Positions 32,055-42,313 of a DNA stretch of 64,000 nt are shown piece after piece (the first letter of the stretch is position 1; every line of letters begins with the position of its first letter). Under the pieces are notes generated by a model. That model saw only the letters and a list, made by a program, of their open reading frames with translations, was not told the origin of the DNA and made no database searches. A program made the position numbers and the translations under genes. This DNA comes from Flavobacteriales bacterium (GTDB lineage Bacteria > Bacteroidota > Bacteroidia > Flavobacteriales_D > Crocinitomicaceae): assembly GCA_947454525.1 (NCBI GenBank), contig CANGJM010000002.1, positions 124,001 to 188,000 on the forward strand, read 5' to 3'.

Positions 32055-32084
32055 AAAGCCAACGAATTTCGTTGGCTTTTTTTT
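32055..32084 (+). terminator. Terminator after prx-trx operon
   Basis: AAAGCCAACGAAATTCGTTGGCTTT-type hairpin (AAAGCCAACGAATTTCGTTGGC) with T8. Confidence 0.85.
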
Positions 32085-32113
32085 GTTTACAACGGAAGGA
32101 TTAACCCCAATGC

Positions 32114-32144
32114 TTTGCTTTCGCAGATGTTCTTCTTATCTTTG
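32114..32144 (+). promoter_or_regulatory. Consensus Bacteroidota promoter TTTG-N19-TATCTTTG for prfA
   Basis: TTTG 32114-32117, TATCTTTG 32137-32144; ATG of prfA at 32149. Confidence 0.75.
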
Positions 32145-32148
32145 CTAC

Positions 32149-33228
32149 ATGTCAGATTTACTATCGAAATTAGAAGCGATTCACTACCGTTTTGTGGAAG
32201 TTGGAACCATGATCACCGATCCGGATATCATTTCGGATATGGAACGTTACGTGAAACTCAATAAAGAATACCGTGATTTAGAATCCTTGGACGAAATGTA
32301 CAAGGCCTATAAAAATGTGCTTGAAAATTTAAGTAGCTCGAAAGCCATGTTGGAGGTCGAAACAGACCCCGAAATGCGCGAAATGGCGAAGATGGAAATT
32401 GATGAATTGGAAAGTAAGCGTCCCATTATGGATGAAGAAATCAAAATGATGTTGATTCCAAAAGATCCAGAGGATGATAAAAATGCCATCATCGAACTTC
32501 GTGCTGGAACAGGTGGAGATGAGGCGTGTATCTTTGTCGAAGATATCTTCCGCATGTATACCATGTATTTCAAAGAAATGGGATGGCAATACGAAGTAAT
32601 CAATTCATCAGAAGGAACGGTGAAAGGATACAAAGAGATTTCTATTGATGTCGCAGGTGCTGGAATCTACGGAATGCTCAAGTTTGAGTCGGGCGTTCAC
32701 CGCGTTCAACGTGTACCGGAAACAGAATCACAAGGACGCGTGCATACCTCTGCAATCACTGTAGCGGTTTTACCGGAAGCAGAAGAGGTAGACTTCAACT
32801 TAGACATGAACGATGTGCGTAAGGACACCTTCCGAGCATCTGGAGCAGGTGGACAGCACATTAATAAAACAGAGTCCGCGATTCGTTTGACTCACCTTCC
32901 AACTTTGACCGTAGTAGAATGTCAAGATGGACGTTCACAACATAAAAACTTAGAAAAAGCGATATCGGTACTTCGTTCACGTTTGTACCAAGCAGAGTTA
33001 GACCGCGTTCACAACGAGCGCGCGGCTCAACGTAAGACACTCGTTTCGACGGGAGATCGTTCTGCTAAAATTCGCACATACAACTATCCACAAGGAAGAA
33101 TTACAGATCACCGTATCAATAAAACAATGTACAACCTTAGTTCATTTATGAACGGCGATGTGCAAGAAATGATTGACGCTTTGAAAATGGCGGAAAATGC
33201 GGAAAAACTGAAAGGACAAACGCTATGA
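32149..33228 (+). CDS. prfA: Peptide chain release factor 1
   Basis: [21 protein letters not shown] (GGQ), PxT-type RF1 region; start refined from 32083 to [15 protein letters not shown] at 32149. Confidence 0.95.
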   Translation: MSDLLSKLEAIHYRFVEVGTMITDPDIISDMERYVKLNKEYRDLESLDEMYKAYKNVLENLSSSKAMLEVETDPEMREMAKMEIDELESKRPIMDEEIKMMLIPKDPEDDKNAIIELRAGTGGDEACIFVEDIFRMYTMYFKEMGWQYEVINSSEGTVKGYKEISIDVAGAGIYGMLKFESGVHRVQRVPETESQGRVHTSAITVAVLPEAEEVDFNLDMNDVRKDTFRASGAGGQHINKTESAIRLTHLPTLTVVECQDGRSQHKNLEKAISVLRSRLYQAELDRVHNERAAQRKTLVSTGDRSAKIRTYNYPQGRITDHRINKTMYNLSSFMNGDVQEMIDALKMAENAEKLKGQTL

Positions 33229-34040
33229 CAAAACAAGAATTAATTCAACAAATTCGTTTAAAAGAGTCCTTTCTGTGTGTAGGATTAGATCCGGATATGA
33301 GTAAAATTCCGACACATTTGTTGGAAATGGACGATCCGATTTTTGAATTTAACAAAGCCATCATTGATGCGACGCATCCTTATGCGGTAGCGTTTAAACC
33401 AAACACGGCATTCTTTGAATGTCATGGTTCGAAAGGTTGGGATTCTTTGGAGAAAACAATCAACTACATTCCTAAAGAATGCATGATCATTGCGGATGCA
33501 AAACGCGGAGATATTGGAAACACGTCAACTTATTATGCGAAGACCTTTTTCGAGACGCTTCATGCGGATGCCGTTACCGTTGCGCCATACATGGGTTCAG
33601 ATAGCGTTTTGCCATTTACCAAATTTGATGGAAAGTGGGTCGTTTTATTGGCCTTGACTTCCAACGAAGGAGCAAAGGATTTTCAATTAAAATCAGGTCA
33701 AGACGGACTTTTATTTGAAAACGTATTGAGAACGTCCATGCAATGGGCTAGTTCAGAAAAAATGATGTTTGTGGTGGGTGCTACGAGAGCTGAAGATATT
33801 GCCGAAGTGAGAAAATTGGCTCCTGATTATTTTTTCCTCGTTCCAGGTGTTGGAGCGCAAGGCGGAAGTTTAGAGGATGTAGTGAAGTATGGTGCGAATG
33901 AGGAATGTGGCTTGTTAGTCAATTCGTCGCGTGGAATTATTTATGCCTCTTCAGGATTGGATTTTGCAAGTGCTGCAAAAAAAGAAGCGCTGAAAATACA
34001 AAACCAAATGGCCGTGCATGTTCAGCGCTGGAACTTTTAA
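33225..34040 (+). CDS. pyrF: Orotidine-5'-phosphate decarboxylase
   Basis: [49 protein letters not shown]. Confidence 0.94.
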   Translation: MTKQELIQQIRLKESFLCVGLDPDMSKIPTHLLEMDDPIFEFNKAIIDATHPYAVAFKPNTAFFECHGSKGWDSLEKTINYIPKECMIIADAKRGDIGNTSTYYAKTFFETLHADAVTVAPYMGSDSVLPFTKFDGKWVVLLALTSNEGAKDFQLKSGQDGLLFENVLRTSMQWASSEKMMFVVGATRAEDIAEVRKLAPDYFFLVPGVGAQGGSLEDVVKYGANEECGLLVNSSRGIIYASSGLDFASAAKKEALKIQNQMAVHVQRWNF

Positions 34041-34050
34041 GATAAGCGAA

Positions 34051-34191
34051 TTATTTAGACGCTAAATCTGAATTTTCTGTTTGTTGGATACTTCCGTATG
34101 CATCGCAGCTAGCTGTACGTCCTGCTCCACAAGAAGCTAAAATTACTGATACTACCGCTGCACAGATTAATAGAGTGAATTTCGTTTTCAT
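34051..34191 (-). CDS. Small lipoprotein, 46 aa (not in supplied ORF track)
   Basis: Minus strand ATG 34191: MKTKFTLLICAAVVSVILASCGAGRTASCDAYGSIQQTENSDLASK*; lipobox ILASC; TAACTTTA box upstream. Confidence 0.72.
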   Translation of the reverse strand: MKTKFTLLICAAVVSVILASCGAGRTASCDAYGSIQQTENSDLASK

Positions 34192-34299
34192 TGTTGTTTG
34201 TTTTGTTGTTTGTGGCTTCTCTAACGAGTCACATTTTATAAAGTTACAATTTTTTCAAAAAAGAGGAGTTATATCCTCATAAGTTTCGATTTTTACCAG

Positions 34300-35985
34300 G
34301 TGAAAAAACTACTCTTTTCGTTGATTACTCTTGTGTTTTTGTCCTTTTTGAGCATTGGACAAAAAAACATTGTTTTTTTTCAAGAAAATGGACTCGGTTT
34401 TCCCAGCGCTGTGGCAAAATCATTGGAACCTCAATCGACAAATCAAGTCTTTAAATCTGTTCAACTCATCCGGAATCAATGCATTGAGAAAGGATATTTG
34501 TTGTGCGACATTCAATTGAGTCAATCATCCGAAGTCTGTGATTCCTTCCTCGTAACTCTTGGAGATCAATACACAGGACTGAATCTTCAGTTAAATGACA
34601 GTACGGAAAAAATGCTTCAACGAATCTTCCCTTCGCAACGAAGCCTTCGAAAGGAAACCCAAGGAATGAGTCCTGCCAAGTACGTTCAGTTTATGAACCG
34701 TGTGTTGAATGATCACCTAGATCATGGATTTCCATTTTGTCGGGTTTACCTAAAACACATCGTGACAAGAACGCATGTTATCGATGCTGAACTTGTCGTG
34801 GAAAGCGGTCCGTATTACACGTGGACAGAAATATATCTAAAGAATGATTTGCCAGTTTCAACGAATACCTTGCAAAGTATCATCGGTATTCGATTGAATG
34901 ACGAATACAACGAAGCTTTATTGAATGGCATTGAACAACGTGTCCTTCAAACGGGGATTTTTGCTTTAAAGAAAAAGTGCGAAGTTCTTTTTACCTCAAA
35001 TGGTGCAGAGCTTTTTGTTTACCTCGAACGAGTGAAAGCAAGTTCAGCACAAGGAATCATTGGGTTTCAACCGAATCCGGTGACGAATGCCTTGACCTTT
35101 ACTGGCGATATGCAATTGAAGCTAATAAATTCTGTAAAGCACAATGAATCGTTTCAATTTGCGTGGAAGAGTATTCAGCCGAGAACACAGGCTTTACAAA
35201 GTAGTTTGATCGTTCCCTACCTATTTAAATCGCCATTCGGAGTCATCGGTGATTTTCAGTTGTATAAACGAGACTCTAGTTTTTTGGATGTCAAATCCTC
35301 ATTGGGGGTTCAATTTCAGTTTCAGAATGGTTGGCAATTGCGCGCGAATTATTATTTCGTAAACTCCTCCGTGATTTCAGAAAGCAATGCGAATCCAATG
35401 TTTAGCAAATTGGCGAGTTTAAAAACGAATAGTTACGGGTTGGTGTTGTTTCAACGAAAACTCGATTACATCCCAAATCCTAGAAAAGGATTTTCGGTTT
35501 TCCTCGAGGGTCAACTTGGCGAGCGGAAGATGGAACAAAATTCAGCATCTATTTGGAAGACACATGCTTCGGTTTCTTATTTTCAACCATTGGCAGGAAG
35601 AATGACTTTCCTTACCCAATTAGAGTTGGATACGTATCATGCACCGAGTATTTATCAAAATGAACTTTACCGTTTTGGCGGAACCAATTCCTTGCGTGGA
35701 TTTAATGAGGAAAGTATCTTCGCTACGACGAAAGCCATATTGACCCTTGAATACCGATTTTTACTCGATCAGAATTCTGCCGTTTTCGCTTTTTTCAATC
35801 AAGGATTTTATGAAAACACCTCCGTGAATTATGTGAAAGACCAGCCTTACGGATTCGGTTTTGGTATTTCAGCTGGAACGAATTTGGGTATTTTTCGATT
35901 GGCCTATGCACTAGGCAAGGAATTTAACAATCCAGTTCAATTGAATTCGGGTAAAATACACATTGGATACATTTCTTATTTTTGA
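34300..35985 (+). CDS. Omp85/BamA-family outer membrane protein (surface antigen-like)
   Basis: GTG start, signal peptide; POTRA-like N-half; C-terminal FGGTNSLRGFNEESI motif (cf. (L/I)RG(F/Y)) and terminal beta-strand HIGYISYF. Confidence 0.8.
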   Translation: MKKLLFSLITLVFLSFLSIGQKNIVFFQENGLGFPSAVAKSLEPQSTNQVFKSVQLIRNQCIEKGYLLCDIQLSQSSEVCDSFLVTLGDQYTGLNLQLNDSTEKMLQRIFPSQRSLRKETQGMSPAKYVQFMNRVLNDHLDHGFPFCRVYLKHIVTRTHVIDAELVVESGPYYTWTEIYLKNDLPVSTNTLQSIIGIRLNDEYNEALLNGIEQRVLQTGIFALKKKCEVLFTSNGAELFVYLERVKASSAQGIIGFQPNPVTNALTFTGDMQLKLINSVKHNESFQFAWKSIQPRTQALQSSLIVPYLFKSPFGVIGDFQLYKRDSSFLDVKSSLGVQFQFQNGWQLRANYYFVNSSVISESNANPMFSKLASLKTNSYGLVLFQRKLDYIPNPRKGFSVFLEGQLGERKMEQNSASIWKTHASVSYFQPLAGRMTFLTQLELDTYHAPSIYQNELYRFGGTNSLRGFNEESIFATTKAILTLEYRFLLDQNSAVFAFFNQGFYENTSVNYVKDQPYGFGFGISAGTNLGIFRLAYALGKEFNNPVQLNSGKIHIGYISYF

Positions 35986-35988
35986 TAC

Positions 35989-36573
35989 ATGAAACTTATT
36001 TTTGCTAGTCACAACGCCCACAAAGCATCAGAAATACAAAGCATTCTTCCCTCGTGGATAGAAATAAAAACGCTTTCCGACCTCCAATATCTCGATGAGA
36101 TTCCAGAAAATGAAGCGACGATTGAGGGGAATTCTCAATTTAAATCACGTTTTGTCCATGAGAAATTTGAACAAAATTGTTTTGCGGATGACACCGGTTT
36201 GGAGATTTTTGCCTTGAATGGACGTCCTGGTGTGCATTCTGCCCGTTATGCAGGTGAACAGAGAGATTCGGACGATAACATGAATAAAGTGTTGAAGGAA
36301 TTGGAAAGTACTTCGGATCGTTCAGCACAATTCAAAACAGTCATTACCTTATATTGGGAAGGTGTAGAACATCAATTTGAGGGAATTGTTCGTGGACAGA
36401 TTGCTACGGTTAAAACGGGGTCAGAAGGATTCGGTTATGATCCAATTTTCATTCCAGAAGGGGAATCACGAAGTTTTGCAGAAATGTCTTTGAGTGAGAA
36501 AAATCAATTCAGTCACCGTGCAAGAGCAATCGAAAAACTTGTTTCGTTTTTCAATACACTTCCAAGTCACTAA
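35989..36573 (+). CDS. rdgB: Non-canonical purine NTP pyrophosphatase (RdgB/HAM1)
   Basis: FASHNAHKASEI, FADDTGLEIFALNGRPGVHSARYAG, GYDPIFIPEG, FAEMSLSEKNQFSHRARA. Confidence 0.95.
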   Translation: MKLIFASHNAHKASEIQSILPSWIEIKTLSDLQYLDEIPENEATIEGNSQFKSRFVHEKFEQNCFADDTGLEIFALNGRPGVHSARYAGEQRDSDDNMNKVLKELESTSDRSAQFKTVITLYWEGVEHQFEGIVRGQIATVKTGSEGFGYDPIFIPEGESRSFAEMSLSEKNQFSHRARAIEKLVSFFNTLPSH

Positions 36574-36919
36574 TGATGATGGCCACGTTTTTAACATCGC
36601 CGTTGATAGGCGGAGTTAACTTGGTGATCTTCACACGCAATTGGTGAATTCCGTTCAATTCTTGACGGATACGCAGATTCATTCGTTCTCCGACGTGTTC
36701 AATTAATTTGGAACGAATGGCCATTTCCTCTTTCACAATTTGATTGATGGCAACGTAGTCAACGGTTTGATTCAGTTCGTCTGTTTCCGCAGCTGACTGA
36801 AAGTCGGTCAATAAAGCTATGTCAACAATGTAATGTCCACCAATGAGTGCTTCCTCAGGAAGACATCCATGGTGCGCATACAATTGAATTCCATTAACCT
36901 CAATGACTTGCTTCATCAC
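36551..36919 (-). CDS. folB: Dihydroneopterin aldolase
   Basis: IEVNGIQLYAHHGCLPEEALIGGHYIVDI, LTPPINGDVKNVAI. Confidence 0.9.
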   Translation of the reverse strand: MMKQVIEVNGIQLYAHHGCLPEEALIGGHYIVDIALLTDFQSAAETDELNQTVDYVAINQIVKEEMAIRSKLIEHVGERMNLRIRQELNGIHQLRVKITKLTPPINGDVKNVAIIISDLEVY

Positions 36920-38432
36920 GTAAATTTTGTATGGCAGTTAATCCAGATGCTAGTCTAGCCAAGACTTCGTCCTTACCCAAGAATGCGGAAATATCGAACA
37001 TTCCCGGTCCAGCACCAACACCTGTGACGCACAAACGGTATGGCAATAACACGGCACCAATTCCAACTTGTTTTGCTTCTAAAAAGGATTTAAATGCTTT
37101 TTCAATTTCTTCCGCAGTGAATGTTGAAATGTCCCCGACGATGGTACTCCATTCTTGGATGTAACCCGTTGTCTCATCCTTCCATTTTTTCAAAATCGTT
37201 TCTTTGTCGAACTCTGTTGGTCGATTAAATAAGTAAGCACCTTCTGTCAAGATATCTTGAGCAAATGTCGCGCGTTCTTTCATCAATCCACAGATTTCAG
37301 TCAAGCGATCAAGTGGCATTACCACACCTTCGGAAATAAGTTGTGTGGCAATCGCTTCGTTACTCAGTGATCTCAAATATTGTTGTTGGAACCATTTCGT
37401 TTTTTCCGGATCGAATTTCGCTCCAGCTTTTGAGACGCGTTCCAAAGAGAAAGCTTCACATAATTCTTCCAATGAGAAGATTTCTTGTGTCGTACCTGGA
37501 TTCCAGCCAAGTAAGGCAAGCATGTTGATGAAGGCATCTGGTAAATATCCTTTTTCACGGTATCCTGAATACAATTCACCTTCTGCAGTTGTCCAGTTTG
37601 TTGGGAACACAGGGAATCCCAATCGATCTCCATCGCGTTTCGACAATTTCCCGTTTCCATCGGGACGCAATAACAATGGTAAATGTGCAAACTCTGGACA
37701 ATCCCAGCCGAATGCTTCGTATAACATCACGTGAAGTGGGGCAGAAGGCAGCCATTCTTCACCACGGATCACGTGACTGATGTTCATGGTGTGATCATCC
37801 ACGATGTTTGCCAAGTGATACGTTGGCATTCCGTCGCTTTTGAAAAGTACTTTATCGTCTAAGTTATTCGTGTTAACCACAACCCATCCACGAATTAAAT
37901 CATGAAAACGGATGTCTCTATTGCGTGGCATCTTCATACGGATGACGTACGGATGTCCTTCCTCAAGTAATTTCGCTACTTCGGTTTGAGGTAAATTCAA
38001 GGAATTTCTCATGGAAGTACGCGTTACACTGTTGTATTGCCAGTTGGGCATTCCCATCGCTTTCGCTTGGTCACGCATGGTCACCAATTCTTCTGCGCTA
38101 TCAAATGCGTAATACGCTTTGTCTTCAGAAACCAATGTTTCAGCGTATGGACGGTACATTTCTTTTCGTTCAGATTGAACATAAGGTCCAAAATCTCCAC
38201 CTAGTCCAGGTCCTTCCGTTGGCATAATTCCACACCAATTCAATGCATCCATGATGTACTCTTGAGCGCCAGGAACGAAACGTGTTTGATCGGTATCTTC
38301 GATGCGAATCAAAAAAGTTCCATTGTGTTTTTTAGCGAAAAGGTAATTGTATAATGCTGTACGCACACCACCCATGTGTAAGGGTCCAGTTGGTGAAGGT
38401 GCAAAACGAACGCGAACGGCTTTTTCTGACAT
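36900..38432 (-). CDS. gltX: Glutamyl-tRNA synthetase
   Basis: RFAPSPTGPLHMGGVRTALYNYLFAKK and KLSKRDGDRLGFPV. Confidence 0.97.
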   Translation of the reverse strand: MSEKAVRVRFAPSPTGPLHMGGVRTALYNYLFAKKHNGTFLIRIEDTDQTRFVPGAQEYIMDALNWCGIMPTEGPGLGGDFGPYVQSERKEMYRPYAETLVSEDKAYYAFDSAEELVTMRDQAKAMGMPNWQYNSVTRTSMRNSLNLPQTEVAKLLEEGHPYVIRMKMPRNRDIRFHDLIRGWVVVNTNNLDDKVLFKSDGMPTYHLANIVDDHTMNISHVIRGEEWLPSAPLHVMLYEAFGWDCPEFAHLPLLLRPDGNGKLSKRDGDRLGFPVFPTNWTTAEGELYSGYREKGYLPDAFINMLALLGWNPGTTQEIFSLEELCEAFSLERVSKAGAKFDPEKTKWFQQQYLRSLSNEAIATQLISEGVVMPLDRLTEICGLMKERATFAQDILTEGAYLFNRPTEFDKETILKKWKDETTGYIQEWSTIVGDISTFTAEEIEKAFKSFLEAKQVGIGAVLLPYRLCVTGVGAGPGMFDISAFLGKDEVLARLASGLTAIQNLRDEASH

Positions 38433-38447
38433 AGCTTAATTTTTGTG

Positions 38448-38455
38448 CAAAGATA
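38448..38455 (-). promoter_or_regulatory. -7 box TATCTTTG upstream of gltX
   Basis: Minus-strand exact TAnnTTTG 16 nt before ATG. Confidence 0.5.
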
Positions 38456-38568
38456 CATCAAATTCAATGTTTTTATCGACATTTTTCATGCTAGAAATCA
38501 TAAGACTTCTTGATTATTGTCATGTTTTCATGCATAGAATCGGTCGAACTTTGTCTAAAACAAAACAC

Positions 38569-38952
38569 ATGACAATGAAAGCAAATATTATCGACCAACA
38601 TTTGGAGAACCAAGATTGGTTAAAAAGACTGGATTTTTACAAAGAAGAAATCACGATTCTGAAAGAGCGTTTGGATGAAGTAACAGGCAAAAACACTGCG
38701 CCAGATTTCCTGAAGGATGTGGAACATTTTCAAAATCAATTCATTGTTCAACGAAACAATATCGATGAACTCGGACATTCCATTAAAATGAATGAAAAAG
38801 GATTAGTCAAAGAAGTAAATGCAAATCCGGTTGCAGTGGATCGTCGAAAAGTGGATAGTCATGAGAATGAGTCTGACTTTATCTCTTACTTTGAAAAGAA
38901 TTTCGCGGAATTAAGAACGGACTACAACAAGTTCTTATCCAAGTGGATGTAA
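38569..38952 (+). CDS. Small hypothetical coiled-coil-like protein
   Basis: Start placed at MTMKANIIDQHLENQDWLKRLDFYKEEI; the upstream extension is non-coding-like and overlaps a promoter-like GAACTTTG. Confidence 0.6.
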   Translation: MTMKANIIDQHLENQDWLKRLDFYKEEITILKERLDEVTGKNTAPDFLKDVEHFQNQFIVQRNNIDELGHSIKMNEKGLVKEVNANPVAVDRRKVDSHENESDFISYFEKNFAELRTDYNKFLSKWM

Positions 38953-38992
38953 GAATAACAAATCATTGGAAAGAGGAGAAATGCTCCTCTTT

Positions 38993-40390
38993 CTATGGTT
39001 GAATGAGTCGCATTTTCGTTCCGTTTTCTCCTACGAGCAAGAGTATACCTGGACTGGCTTCAGTTTTGAACATGTTTTCACCTTCCGTAAGGGAAAAAGT
39101 GGAGATTTTCCTTCCCATTCCGTCGTAAAGTTGAACGACTTGATTTGTTTCACTGATGAATTTCAAATCATTCGTTGACATGAAAAATGCTTGGAATTCA
39201 GATGTTGATGTTGCTTCGATATTCGCTGATCCACCCAAGTCTATTTTAACGACGTATTCCAATACATTTTGACACGAATCGTCGTAAATCGCATAGTTGA
39301 CAAGTCCACGAGTGATGTCGTCGTAACCATCGTAAATCAATCCTTCGATGTACGTTGAATCGGAGGAACAAAAGCAATTCGCATTCACATCGAAATTTTT
39401 ATCCGTGCCATTTTCTAAATTGTACAGGGTGTTATTGCAAATAATGTTGTCTGAAATATTCATTGAATTTGGTGACCATCCGGTAATCACAATTCCTCGG
39501 TCGTTATTCAAAATTTGATTGTTGGTAATGATGCTATTATCTCCCATGCGCATCGCTGTTCCATTTCCTTGAAAGAAACAATTGTTAATGTTCATGGAAC
39601 CTGATGCATCAATTCCGATTTGATTGTTTTCGAAACTACAATTGACGATGGTAATTCCATTCGCTTCCGTCACGGCATTTGTGTTGTTATTGAAAATACA
39701 ATCGGTTATAGTTCCTGGTGAACCTACGATGTTGTTTTCATTTCCATCAAACGTACAATTCGAAACATTGATGGAATTCGACCACGTGAAAGAGCAGAAA
39801 TTATTTAGAAATTGACAATTGGAAGCTGTTAAGGTGCCATAGGAAATTTGTGCTGCGTTTCCAACGCCATTCTCTTCGAACAAACAATTTGTATAAACCA
39901 TGTCCGCATTGAATTGAACTGCGTATTGGTTATTTTTAAATTCACATCCGTTGAAAGTATAACTTACTCCTGGTTCTGCAATATCGTTGTGCAAGCCGTA
40001 GAAGGAATTCGTCAACTTGAAGTGGTCCATTTCCACGAGTCCACCTTGACTTCCTTTGATGCGGATACCCAACCAATTTGACTCATTGGCAGGAATCGAT
40101 GATGTGAAGGTGATCGGACTACTTGTTGTTCCAATGGCATTCAATGTTCCACGCACTTCTAAATAAATGAAATTTCCAGTATTGAAGCTTTGGTCAGCCG
40201 TTACACGAACGATTGTGCCCGGTTCGATTGTTAGTGTTTTACCTGGGAAAATCACCAATGACTGTGTTAATAAATAAGGACTATTGGCAGCGGTCCAAGT
40301 GGTATTTGCGTAAATACCTCCACCAACAACTGTTTGAGAATGACTTGTTCCGATAATAAATAGAACGATGGTAAGGAAAAATGCTTTCAT
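38993..40390 (-). CDS. Secreted right-handed parallel beta-helix protein with T9SS-type C-terminal domain
   Basis: Signal peptide MKAFFLTIVLFIIGTSHSQ, repeated N-x-x-F/I..NN.. helix rungs, C-terminal VVQLYDGMGRKISTFSL...PGILLLVGENG. Start refined from 40447. Confidence 0.78.
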   Translation of the reverse strand: MKAFFLTIVLFIIGTSHSQTVVGGGIYANTTWTAANSPYLLTQSLVIFPGKTLTIEPGTIVRVTADQSFNTGNFIYLEVRGTLNAIGTTSSPITFTSSIPANESNWLGIRIKGSQGGLVEMDHFKLTNSFYGLHNDIAEPGVSYTFNGCEFKNNQYAVQFNADMVYTNCLFEENGVGNAAQISYGTLTASNCQFLNNFCSFTWSNSINVSNCTFDGNENNIVGSPGTITDCIFNNNTNAVTEANGITIVNCSFENNQIGIDASGSMNINNCFFQGNGTAMRMGDNSIITNNQILNNDRGIVITGWSPNSMNISDNIICNNTLYNLENGTDKNFDVNANCFCSSDSTYIEGLIYDGYDDITRGLVNYAIYDDSCQNVLEYVVKIDLGGSANIEATSTSEFQAFFMSTNDLKFISETNQVVQLYDGMGRKISTFSLTEGENMFKTEASPGILLLVGENGTKMRLIQP

Positions 40391-40457
40391 GATAAAAATG
40401 ATGAGTAACATGAAAGGAACAACTCTATCATAAGATTGTTCGGCCAACTAAATTTTT

Positions 40458-41393
40458 TTATTCCACACAATAGAGTGTATCATAACACGGAGAGAATCCA
40501 GCCCACACTCCGAGTAATCCCGGGATGTTTGATGGAACATTAATCGGCGTAGAAAATGGACTTGAAGCGGAATTCAGTTGTGCATATTTTTTATCGTAAA
40601 ACGAAAACACCTGTTGATCCATTTTTGAAAATTTTACGACTACGGAATCTCCCAAACGGTACATTCTTTTGAATTCCTTTAAATGGGTGGTGTCCTTTCG
40701 TTTTAAGGGATTCTCGTAATAAAACTCAATGGTTTGACCATCAAAAAACTGATCCGAAAAGAATCCGCCAAATCCACGTTTATAGATATCGTCTAATTCT
40801 TCGCCATTCGCTTTGAGGTTAATGCGCTTCACTTCCCATTTATATCCATCAAATTGATTGGCTGGATCGCTTAAACGTGCCCAAGAGTAACCATATTCTA
40901 GATTTCCCGCTACCGGTTTCCAGTAAATTGAATCCAGGGGAGTGGGATTGGGTAAATGAGTGGTTCCTTTGAACGATTTCCCTTGATGTTTGATTTCCAA
41001 GGTATAGGAGGTGTTTGCTTGCGCAACTAAGGCAATCGAACTATACACTTTAATGGGAAGAAGTAAGGCTTCGTTCCAATCTAAACGAAGCATTTCAGCT
41101 ACCTTTTTTTGACTGTTTATCGGAAGTTCAGCTATCGTAAACAGGGATAGGGGAAACGTGTCGTTGCCAGAAATGACGTTTAGCTGTGCATCATAAACAA
41201 AACGAGAAAGGTATGCAGCAAGATCACTTGTTTCATAGATATTTGCGCTTTGGGAAAGGAGTACAATGGGGTTTCCTCCTGTTTCAATGATTCCATCAAC
41301 GACTAATTGGTTTTGATAGCTGGGAATATCAATGTTTACTTCCTTGGTGCAGGAAAAAAAGACAATGAATAACAAGACCGTCCAAACTTTCAT
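40458..41393 (-). CDS. DUF4249-like surface lipoprotein
   Basis: Lipobox VFFSC, NQLVVDGIIETGGNPIVLLSQS, C-terminal FSTPINVPSNIPGLLGVWAGF. Confidence 0.72.
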   Translation of the reverse strand: MKVWTVLLFIVFFSCTKEVNIDIPSYQNQLVVDGIIETGGNPIVLLSQSANIYETSDLAAYLSRFVYDAQLNVISGNDTFPLSLFTIAELPINSQKKVAEMLRLDWNEALLLPIKVYSSIALVAQANTSYTLEIKHQGKSFKGTTHLPNPTPLDSIYWKPVAGNLEYGYSWARLSDPANQFDGYKWEVKRINLKANGEELDDIYKRGFGGFFSDQFFDGQTIEFYYENPLKRKDTTHLKEFKRMYRLGDSVVVKFSKMDQQVFSFYDKKYAQLNSASSPFSTPINVPSNIPGLLGVWAGFSPCYDTLYCVE

Positions 41394-41410
41394 GTGTTAA
41401 AGATACGCGA

Positions 41411-42313
41411 TTATTCGATGCTGTGTTTGCGGCAAGAAACATGAGTCGCGCTGATGTCCATGCGTCCCAAAAAGATTCCACCAAATCCAACTTGATGCAC
41501 TACCGTTTTCTTTCCTCCTTTATTTTCAAAAGTGGCGGGTGCTTCCATGAATGTGTGGGTGTGTCCACCAAGAATTAAATCGATGTGCTCATTTTCAGCC
41601 GCTAATCTGACATCACTAGGTTTCGAGGCCTCTGCATAGCTAAAACCTAGGTGAGATAAACATATGATCAAATCACAGCCTTTTTCACGTAGTTCACTTG
41701 CTATCTCATTGGCAACACTGATTGGCTCTAAGTATTTTGTTTTTCCAAATTTCTCTGCGGGAACCAAGCCATCTAATTTGATCCCAATGCCAAAAACACC
41801 AATTTTTAGTCCCGCTTTACGAAATATGTGGTAGGCTTTGGTTTGATCCTTTAATGCTGTCTCAGAAAAATCATAATTCGCACATAAAAATGGAAAGTTG
41901 GCGAATTGTTTTGCGTTCAAAAAACCATCTAAGCCAATGTCGAAATCATGATTCCCCATCGTTGCGGCATCATATTTCATGGCGCTCATGAGTTTCATCT
42001 CTAATTCTCCATGGAAGATATTGAAGTAGGGTGTTCCTTGAAAAATATCTCCGGAATCTAGGAGAAGAACATGTTCCTCTTGTTGGCGAATTTCTTCGAT
42101 TAATTTTGCCCGTTTTGCCACTCCACCCTTGTTTGCGTATTTGGGATGATTAGCTGGGAACGGTTCTATTTGCGAATGCGTATCGTTCGTGTGTAAAATG
42201 ACCAACTTTTTCTCCTTCAAGGTTTGAAAAGAGCGATTCAAACGAAAAGAGGAAAGCAGCACGAACGCACTGGAACCGAGAATACTTGTTTTTAGAAAAC
42301 TACGTCTTTTCAT
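41411..42313 (-). CDS. Metallophosphatase, 5'-nucleotidase N-terminal (catalytic) domain, Tat-like signal
   Basis: MKRRSFLKTSILGSSAFVLL; LVILHTNDTHSQIEPF, LLDSGDIFQGTPYF, TMGNHDFDIG, LILGGHTHTF. Start refined from 42367; 4-bp overlap with upstream gene. Confidence 0.88.
   Translation of the reverse strand: MKRRSFLKTSILGSSAFVLLSSFRLNRSFQTLKEKKLVILHTNDTHSQIEPFPANHPKYANKGGVAKRAKLIEEIRQQEEHVLLLDSGDIFQGTPYFNIFHGELEMKLMSAMKYDAATMGNHDFDIGLDGFLNAKQFANFPFLCANYDFSETALKDQTKAYHIFRKAGLKIGVFGIGIKLDGLVPAEKFGKTKYLEPISVANEIASELREKGCDLIICLSHLGFSYAEASKPSDVRLAAENEHIDLILGGHTHTFMEAPATFENKGGKKTVVHQVGFGGIFLGRMDISATHVSCRKHSIE

Noticed and set aside
34265-34280. GAGGA-GTTATA-TCCTC hairpin upstream of the Omp85 gene
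   Set aside because: Only a 5-bp stem without a T-tract; too weak to call a terminator or regulator.
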